From assembly GCA_000987045.1 (NCBI GenBank), contig LAKY01000069.1, forward strand, positions 1 through 60,376: 60,376 nucleotides of DNA, read 5' to 3'. Within the stretch, counting starts at the first letter, position 1, and every line of letters begins with the position of its first letter. The position numbers were made by a program, and so were the translations under genes. The notes beneath the pieces were generated by a model. The model was given only the letters and a program-made list of their open reading frames with translations, searched no databases and was not told the origin of the DNA. This stretch comes from Clostridiales bacterium PH28_bin88. Lineage in GTDB: Bacteria > Bacillota > PH28-bin88. Positions 55,049-60,376 of this stretch are shown here, piece by piece.

Positions 55049-55855
55049 TTAAGAAAAATGAGCTCCTGAAGATCCCCTTTGTTCAAAGACTTGTTGAAGT
55101 TCGTCAGAAATATTTTCGGCGGTTTCCTTGGCCCACTTGATGATATTACCCTCATTGTCATTATTCACCCTAACCATCGGAGTGGAGACACTCAGGGCCG
55201 CAACTACTCTTCCACCAAACCCGTAAATAGGCACCCCTATGCAGTAAAGACCAAGTTGAAACTGCTGATCGTCTATGCCATATCCGTTTTCTCTAACAAA
55301 CTTTAAATCTTGAATGAGGCCGGATAGCTCAGTATTGGTATAAGGTGTAAGTTGCTCCATTTTATCAGCGAAAAGATACTTCAATTTATCCTCAGGGAAG
55401 TCGCTGACAAGGCATTTGCCCAATGCGGTGCAATGCAAAGGGTAGCGAGCCCCCACAATATAGTTAGGCCTTAGTAAATGGCCTGAGTCAACCTTGTCAA
55501 TAAAGACCAGTTTATCCTCGTCACGAATAGCCAAGTTCACTGTTTCCCCGCATTGTTCGTTTAATGCAACCATGTGCTTCCTGCTCTTTTGCAGCCAGAA
55601 ATTCATCCTTTGGAATGTGGCTTTAGTGGTCAGCAGCTTTAAGGATAACCGGTACTTTTGGGTCAGAGGGTTTTGTAGAATATACCCTTTAAACTCCAGA
55701 GTATTGATTATCCTTTGAACGGTGCTTTCAGGAATATTCACCAACGCACTTAATTCGGTTACCCCGTATTCATCCAAATCTGACGCAAAGCATTCCAAAA
55801 CCGTTAGGCCTTTTACTAAAGATTGAATGACAAATTTGACTTCAGCGTAATCCAT
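55049..55855 (-). CDS. IclR-family regulator
   Basis: A 268-residue IclR protein. The winged HTH is at about 28-75 (VTELSALVNIPESTVQRIINTLE), and the ligand domain starts about 95, with LHCTALGKCLVSDFPEDKL and GYGIDDQQFQLGLYCIGVPI. It lies directly upstream of abfD on the same strand. A 27-bp palindrome 126 bases before its start is a likely operator, so it probably controls itself and abfD. Confidence 0.92.
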   Translation of the reverse strand: MDYAEVKFVIQSLVKGLTVLECFASDLDEYGVTELSALVNIPESTVQRIINTLEFKGYILQNPLTQKYRLSLKLLTTKATFQRMNFWLQKSRKHMVALNEQCGETVNLAIRDEDKLVFIDKVDSGHLLRPNYIVGARYPLHCTALGKCLVSDFPEDKLKYLFADKMEQLTPYTNTELSGLIQDLKFVRENGYGIDDQQFQLGLYCIGVPIYGFGGRVVAALSVSTPMVRVNNDNEGNIIKWAKETAENISDELQQVFEQRGSSGAHFS

Positions 55856-55980
55856 TTCAGCAGCTTCCTTTCTCCGTCAGTGATTAGCACTATCATTGCA
55901 CGAACCTTTTATGGTTATTAAGTGTAAATATTGCTCAAAAACAATCCCTTTACCGCCACGTTGACCAGGTGATGCAAGCG

Positions 55981-56007
55981 CAAAATGGAATTAGATATTC
56001 CATTTTG
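55981..56007. promoter_or_regulatory. 27-bp palindrome, IclR operator candidate
   Basis: CAAAATGGAAT and ATTCCATTTTG are perfect 11-bp inverted copies around TAGAT. The TGGAAT/ATTCCA core resembles IclR-type operators. The rest of the gap 55856-56164 is AT-rich and has no gene. Confidence 0.65.
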
Positions 56008-56164
56008 ACAATTATTTTATTCTATTTATTCTACAAGTTACCTGTTTTTCCTTCCAAAAATCTCAAGATTCAAGAAAATCTTTGCCAATTTTTTGAGGTA
56101 GTACTTTAGCATGCGCTCGGGGAAATGATTAGATGTATCCATAGTCCCATCCCGACCGTGCCAC

Positions 56165-56911
56165 CTAATCCATCAGCGCTCCACCGTTAATATCCAATAC
56201 TTCTCCGGTAATGTGGCTTGCTTTAGAGCTTGCCAAAAAGAAAATAGCTTCCGCCACATCTTGGGCTTTCCCGAAGTGGCCCAAAGGGGTATTTGCCGAA
56301 AGCCGTGTTTTAACTTCCACATCCCAAACCTTGGTCATATCAGTGTCAATGGGGCCAGGAGCAACAGCGTTTACACGTATCCCGTATTTCGCAGCATGCC
56401 TGGCGGCAGCAAAAGTTAAACAGTTAACACCCGCCTTACTAGCGGCATAGTGAGCGCCAGCAGCCTGCCCCCCCACTTTACCGGCTATAGAGCTTATATT
56501 GACTATGGCCCCTTTAATACCATGGGCTGCCATGTTTTTGATAGCTTCTTGGCAACAGAGGAATGTACCCAGTAAGTTCGTGTTCATAACGGAGTTCCAC
56601 TCAGCTACCGTTATCTCATTAAACGGTGTAACCAGGCAGATACCTGCACTGTTCACCAACACATCTATTTTCTGATATTTGGCTTGGATTAGTTCGAATC
56701 CATTTTCAACACTGACGGGATCACTTACGTCCATCTCGATCGTAGTTGCTTCAGCACCCAGTTCCCGAATTTCTTCCGCTACTTGATTTAATTTGTCCTT
56801 GTTGATGTCGCCGAGAACAATTGCATCCGCGCCATTGCTAGCAAATAATAAAGCTGTGGCTCTTCCTATTCCTGATCCCGCACCAGTAATGAGGACGACT
56901 TTCCCTTTCAT
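56165..56911 (-). CDS. short-chain dehydrogenase/reductase (second)
   Basis: A 248-residue SDR with TGAGSGIGRATALLFA, NSAG, Ser in NISSIAGKVG and the YAASKAG catalytic pair. The coenzyme may be NAD, as the residue after beta-2 is Asp (GDINKDK). It resembles 3-hydroxybutyrate or 3-oxoacyl dehydrogenases. It lies between the dehydratase paralogue and the IclR gene. Confidence 0.9.
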   Translation of the reverse strand: MKGKVVLITGAGSGIGRATALLFASNGADAIVLGDINKDKLNQVAEEIRELGAEATTIEMDVSDPVSVENGFELIQAKYQKIDVLVNSAGICLVTPFNEITVAEWNSVMNTNLLGTFLCCQEAIKNMAAHGIKGAIVNISSIAGKVGGQAAGAHYAASKAGVNCLTFAAARHAAKYGIRVNAVAPGPIDTDMTKVWDVEVKTRLSANTPLGHFGKAQDVAEAIFFLASSKASHITGEVLDINGGALMD

Positions 56912-57024
56912 GGACTTTCCTCCTTGCAGTATTGGTTGCCACTTACAGTCTCATTACCTGACCAACGGGTGGCGAAAATGCTTCACCTCCCACTCGCTTA
57001 ATTTATCCTTCCACTTTATGTGTT

Positions 57025-57061
57025 CCAGAGGGCCGGGTGCTTGCTTCATCCGGCCCTCTGG
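57025..57061. terminator. 12-bp perfect hairpin
   Basis: CCAGAGGGCCGG and CCGGCCCTCTGG with a 13-base loop, 19 bases past the stop of the dehydratase paralogue. It is very stable but lacks a U run; it is probably a 3'-end or partial terminator. Confidence 0.5.
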
Positions 57062-57080
57062 TGAGCACCTGCACTCAGCC

Positions 57081-58540
57081 TCACTTCTTTTCAGGTTCTA
57101 ATACTGTTTCGGGAATGCCCGCTATCGTTCTGGCGTATTCCACGTACTCCTCCAGAGGAGTGCGCGCCCTCACAACCAGCTTGGCTCCGTCCGGAGAACC
57201 GCCACCGTGCATGCAACCGGGCACACCCGCCCCCAAGGTGAGCCATTCCACCAGGCGTGCTGCCCGTGCCCTGGTTTCAGCGGACGCATTCCGGCCGGCT
57301 TTGATGCACTTTTGCACCAGGTAACCGTACTCAGGGCTGGTAAAGTCCTGGTAAGACGGCAGGCAGCCCGTCTCTGCAATGCCTCCGCCGATATCCTGGC
57401 ACAGCCGCTTGGTCTCATAGGGAAGCGTGGCCACGTGCACCTTGTTGGTATGGGCCATCAGGGAGTCGGAAACCCATGCGCCGGCCGGGTGTTGCCTGCC
57501 CAGGGCCATGGCCCCGATGCCTACCCCATATGTGGTTTCGTTATTGATGGCCATGTCCACGATTTTACCGGAAAAGGTCTTCGCCGGGAGTCCATTGGCC
57601 CTGGCCATCAGAGCAGCAGCGCCGATCATCACGTCACCTTGACCGGCGACACATGCGCCGATGCAGGCGCGGTAGTTGGCGGTGAAATACTCGATAATTT
57701 TGCCGGTGTACTTGTACTCCCTGCACATGAAGACTCTTTCGTTGGGGACGAAAACGTCCTCGAAGATCAGATAAGCCTGGGTAGTACCTGTCTCAACCAT
57801 GTCAAACCCGTCTTCCAGTTCCCTGCCGTCACTCGGCCGGCGGGCCTCCACCACGGTAAGGCCCTGGATGTCCCGGGGCACGACACAGGCCACCGCAAAA
57901 TCCCGGTCGGCTTCGCCGTACCCTGCGCCAGGAAGGATGAATATTTCATTGGAGGCTGCCACGCCCGCAATCATCGCTTTTGCCCCGCGGATGACAATTC
58001 CGTCTTCCCGTACCTCCTTGATATGGACGTTGCTGTCCTGGTCGGGCTGCTGGGAAGGCTTAAGGCTGCGGTCGCCTTTGGTGTCAGTGAGGGCACCAGC
58101 GACCACCAAGCCCTTTTCCTGGGCAGACAGTATCCACTGCTTCAATCTTTCCTGGTAAGTGGTGCCATACTCCCGGTCCATTTCATGTGTGACGTTCCAT
58201 AACACGTTTTGAGCATTCCACCCAACGCACACCCCGCCGGTACAGGTGCCCGTCAAGCGGTACATGGTGCGCTTGAACTTAGCGTTATTGATGATATCTT
58301 CCAGGCTCATCATCAAGGAATTGAAAGAATGAATCTCCCGACCGGTCAACTTTGATCTGGTGGTCATCCATCTGCATACTTGGGATCGTGGGCGGCGTCA
58401 AAAGCTCGGGCGTGGCTTTCCACTACCCGCCTGGTTGCCGGGTGGGCCGTCACGTCCTCGATCAATTGGCCGAACTTGTAAACGTTTGGACGCATGGCCT
58501 TCAGTGACTGCAAGTAGTCCTCCCTGGTCTTGAGCCCCAT
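57081..58540 (-). pseudogene. AbfD/HpaB-like paralogue split by a frameshift
   Basis: The N-terminal part starts with an ATG at 58540 (AGGGGGAA upstream) and runs MGLKTREDYLQSLKA to DPKYADG, then TGA at 58366. The rest (58367-57081, 428 residues) continues from MTTRSKLTGREIHSF. In AbfD the two are one stretch (PQYADLMTTKS), so one base is missing near 58368. Cluster ligands also differ: TCTGGVC has four residues between the Cys instead of three, and the His is Tyr (NYRACIGAC). So it was probably not a classic dehydratase even when whole. Coupled translation at the ATGA is possible. Confidence 0.75.
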
Positions 58541-58584
58541 CTCCCGTTCCCCCTAACTTACCTCAATTATTTGGCTCCTCTTCC

Positions 58585-59424
58585 TCACACTGAGCCTCCT
58601 CTTCCCGTTTCCAGCAGCGCCCGGTGTTCAAGACAGGGTAGGTTACGGCGCACCCGTTCTTGAATAGACCAATCTATATCCGCGATGATATACCCTACAC
58701 CTTCTGCAGCCCTTGCTATCACTGTACCCCAAGGGTCAATAACCATGCTGTTGCCATAACACATGTGCCCAGGTGGATGTGAGCCAAATTGCCCAGCTGC
58801 GATGATGAATACCTGATTTTCGATAGCTCGTGCTCGTAATAAGGGCTCCCAATGGTCTTTGCCAGTATATAATGTAAATGCAGCGGGCACAAAAATGAGT
58901 CGGGCGCCCTTATCCGTTAAAGCCCTGTATAGTTCCGGAAACCGGAGGTCGTAACAGATGGTTAACCCTACACGGCCGAAATCCGTGTCCGCAACAACCA
59001 CTTTTCGTCCTGGTTTAATGGTTGCTGATTCCCGTGCTTCAACTTGCTCGGGAATAACCACATCAAATAGGTGTATTTTACGGTAGACCGCCACCACTTC
59101 ACCCTGCGGGCCAATCAACACCGAGGTGTTAAATGCCCTGTTAGGGTCTTCGCTTTTTTCGATAAAACTCCCGCAGTGAAGGTAAACTCCATGCTTCTCG
59201 GCAATTTTACGAAACAAACTAATAGTACGCCCTTCAAGTGTCTCGGCATGTTTTAATTTATCCGTTTCAGCCAGGTAATTAGCATATTCGGGTAGAACCA
59301 CCAGCCGCGAACCATCAGCGACAGCAGCCTCAATAAGGCTCTCTGCAGACTTTAAGTTAGCCTCAACGTCCTCCTGTGAATTTAACTGAACCGCAGCTAC
59401 ACGGAGTTTATGCAAAACTTGCAC
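58585..59424 (-). CDS. nitrilase-superfamily amidase (Nit/omega-amidase-like)
   Basis: A 279-residue carbon-nitrogen hydrolase with triad Glu46 (LPEYANY), Lys116 (RKIHLFD) and Cys157 (ICYDLRFPELYR). The RKIHLFDV and DLRFPE segments are like Nit1/Nit2-type amidases that act on deaminated glutathione or omega-amides. A TTG at 59415 may be the true start, since AAGGAAG is well placed for it; the GTG at 59424 is nearly on top of it. It is downstream of the porA-like gene. Confidence 0.87.
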   Translation of the reverse strand: MQVLHKLRVAAVQLNSQEDVEANLKSAESLIEAAVADGSRLVVLPEYANYLAETDKLKHAETLEGRTISLFRKIAEKHGVYLHCGSFIEKSEDPNRAFNTSVLIGPQGEVVAVYRKIHLFDVVIPEQVEARESATIKPGRKVVVADTDFGRVGLTICYDLRFPELYRALTDKGARLIFVPAAFTLYTGKDHWEPLLRARAIENQVFIIAAGQFGSHPPGHMCYGNSMVIDPWGTVIARAAEGVGYIIADIDWSIQERVRRNLPCLEHRALLETGRGGSV

Positions 59425-59474
59425 CTTCCTTCACTCGGATTTCAAAAATAATCCTCGAAAGTTGTGCGTGCCCG

Positions 59475-60376
59475 CTACGATGCGAAAATATATTCCGGCT
59501 TAAAATCTATATATTCCAAGTCGGAAATCTTTCCTGTTTCCAGAACTGCCTCGCATTTTCCCACAATCGCCTTAACAGTATCAATCCTCACATCCCGCCC
59601 GCCCATTCCGGCAAGACAGCTTAAAACCGGAGGCATTTGCTTACTGTAAAATGCAGCTTTCACGTCTGTTGCCAATGGCCCCCCCTGCCCAACGGAAAGG
59701 CTTTTATCTATTACAGCAACTATTTTTGCGTTTTTTACAGCTCCGGCAATCTCGTTGCCGGGAAACGGGCGATAAGATCTTACTTTAACCACGCCCACTT
59801 TTGTTCCATTTGCCCTTAATTCATCGACCGCGTCTTTAATGGTGCCGATAACAGACCCCATCGCAACCAGCACTACTTCCGCATCGCCACATTTGTACTC
59901 TTCGATCACTCCGCCGAAATAATCGCCAAACATTTCTTTGTATTCATTTGCGATGGCTTCTATTTTGGCTTTGGCCCGCTCCATGGCAAAATGCATCATG
60001 AGCCTGAACTCTTGCACTTCATCGTCGGCATACGAACCGTAGGTCAATGGCTTTTTAGGGTCTAAACGATATTTCGGGATGAAAGGAGGCAAGAAACGAT
60101 CAATTAATGCTTCGTCTTCCAGCTTAATAGGCTCGTAAGAATGAGTTAATAACCACCCATCCATACAAACCATCACGGGAAGCAAAATTTCATGGTCTTC
60201 GGCCAGCTTAAATGCCTGAATGTGAGTCGCGTAGGCTTCCTGACTGTTCTCGACATGAATCTGAATGACTCCCGTATCTCTTAGAGCCATGGAATCCTGA
60301 TGATCCGGTTGAATAGTGATCGGAGCGGAAACAGTCCTGTTCACACCCGTGAGAACGACGGGCAGCCTGGTCCCCG
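59475..60376 (-). CDS. porA: 2-oxoacid:ferredoxin oxidoreductase alpha subunit (partial)
   Basis: The 3' part of a PorA-type gene that runs off the right edge; the frame is open through 60376 (GTRLPVVLTGVNRTVSAP). NRTVSAP, DHQDSMALRDTG and AYATHIQAFKLAE are typical of pyruvate/2-oxoisovalerate oxidoreductase alpha subunits. The transketolase C-terminal domain follows (VVLVAMGSVIGTIKD, VRSYRPFPG). Oxidises a 2-oxo acid to acyl-CoA with ferredoxin. The exact substrate and the other subunits cannot be seen. Confidence 0.92.
   Translation of the reverse strand, partial: GTRLPVVLTGVNRTVSAPITIQPDHQDSMALRDTGVIQIHVENSQEAYATHIQAFKLAEDHEILLPVMVCMDGWLLTHSYEPIKLEDEALIDRFLPPFIPKYRLDPKKPLTYGSYADDEVQEFRLMMHFAMERAKAKIEAIANEYKEMFGDYFGGVIEEYKCGDAEVVLVAMGSVIGTIKDAVDELRANGTKVGVVKVRSYRPFPGNEIAGAVKNAKIVAVIDKSLSVGQGGPLATDVKAAFYSKQMPPVLSCLAGMGGRDVRIDTVKAIVGKCEAVLETGKISDLEYIDFKPEYIFAS

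Noticed and set aside
56138..56158. GTGGCACGG on the minus strand as a third sigma-54 site
   Set aside because: There is no TTGC at -12, and it lies downstream of the SDR stop with no gene to drive.
57207..58202. 331-codon plus-strand frame opposite the AbfD paralogue
   Set aside because: It is the antisense shadow of a recognisable gene. It has no ribosome site and no family pattern.

Overview
The window comes from an anaerobic, Gram-positive (Firmicutes) bacterium. The closest match to the gene content is the Peptococcaceae/Desulfotomaculum-Pelotomaculum type of clostridia; this placement is inferred, since the 16S gene lies just outside the left edge. Supporting signs are GGAGG-type ribosome binding sites with frequent GTG/TTG starts, a Firmicute-type rRNA leader, a 2-oxoacid:ferredoxin oxidoreductase, ADP-forming acyl-CoA synthetase, an oxygen-sensitive 4-hydroxybutyryl-CoA dehydratase and an F-/pantothenate-responsive leader style of control. 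Almost every gene is on the minus strand; only the antiporter/UspA pair at 18.2-19.8 kb is on plus. No CRISPR array, tRNA or complete rRNA gene was seen.

Layout. 0-7.7 kb is housekeeping: the promoter and leader of an rRNA operon running off the left edge, then (minus strand, right to left) birA, bioY, coaX, dusB, an acyl-ACP-reductase-like protein, greA and lysS. Two BirA operators sit before birA and bioY. 7.9-11.3 kb is an insertion element with a DDE transposase, an ExeA/TniB-type ATPase, a small passenger gene and a frameshifted DUF6431 gene. 11.5-15.9 kb is an AT-rich island that looks like a small RiPP (ribosomally made, modified peptide) locus: amidohydrolase, an 83-aa protein, a 79-aa nitrile-hydratase-leader-like precursor, a radical SAM-PDZ protein and an MFS exporter. 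I regard this as the most likely undescribed system here. 16.2-21.5 kb holds a Tat-exported D-aminoacylase, a fluoride riboswitch controlling a cation/proton antiporter and UspA, and panC-panD behind a pan-motif-like attenuated leader.

21.7-59.4 kb is one long catabolic region. An operon of acdA-iorA-iorB-acdB-larA-glcDE fusion-glcF-gntR can turn 2-hydroxy or 2-oxo acids into acyl-CoA and then acid plus ATP. A second set (SDR, GlcD, GlcF, LarA-like, DapA-like, MFS) lies behind a perfect sigma-54 promoter. Next comes a supply module of TRAP transporter, two M20 peptidases, a nitrilase-fold amidase and a C45 acyltransferase-like Ntn hydrolase. A TyrR-like sigma-54 activator sits beside panB and an unrecognised 420-aa protein, which have the second sigma-54 promoter. 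Then follow thiolase, a small Cys protein, an intact 4-hydroxybutyryl-CoA dehydratase, IclR, SDR, a frameshifted dehydratase paralogue, a nitrilase homologue, and the 3' part of a porA-like gene at the right edge.

How it fits together (inference). The TRAP/amidase/peptidase genes would import and hydrolyse acylated or carbamoylated amino acids or similar amides. The LarA/GlcDF sets would interconvert and oxidise hydroxy acids. IorAB plus AcdAB would conserve energy from the 2-oxo acids. The AbfD/thiolase block would handle hydroxyacyl-CoA. Three regulators can be paired with sites seen in the DNA: GntR with three copies of a TTGTCGACAA palindrome, the TyrR-like protein with two sigma-54 promoters, and IclR with a 27-bp palindrome.
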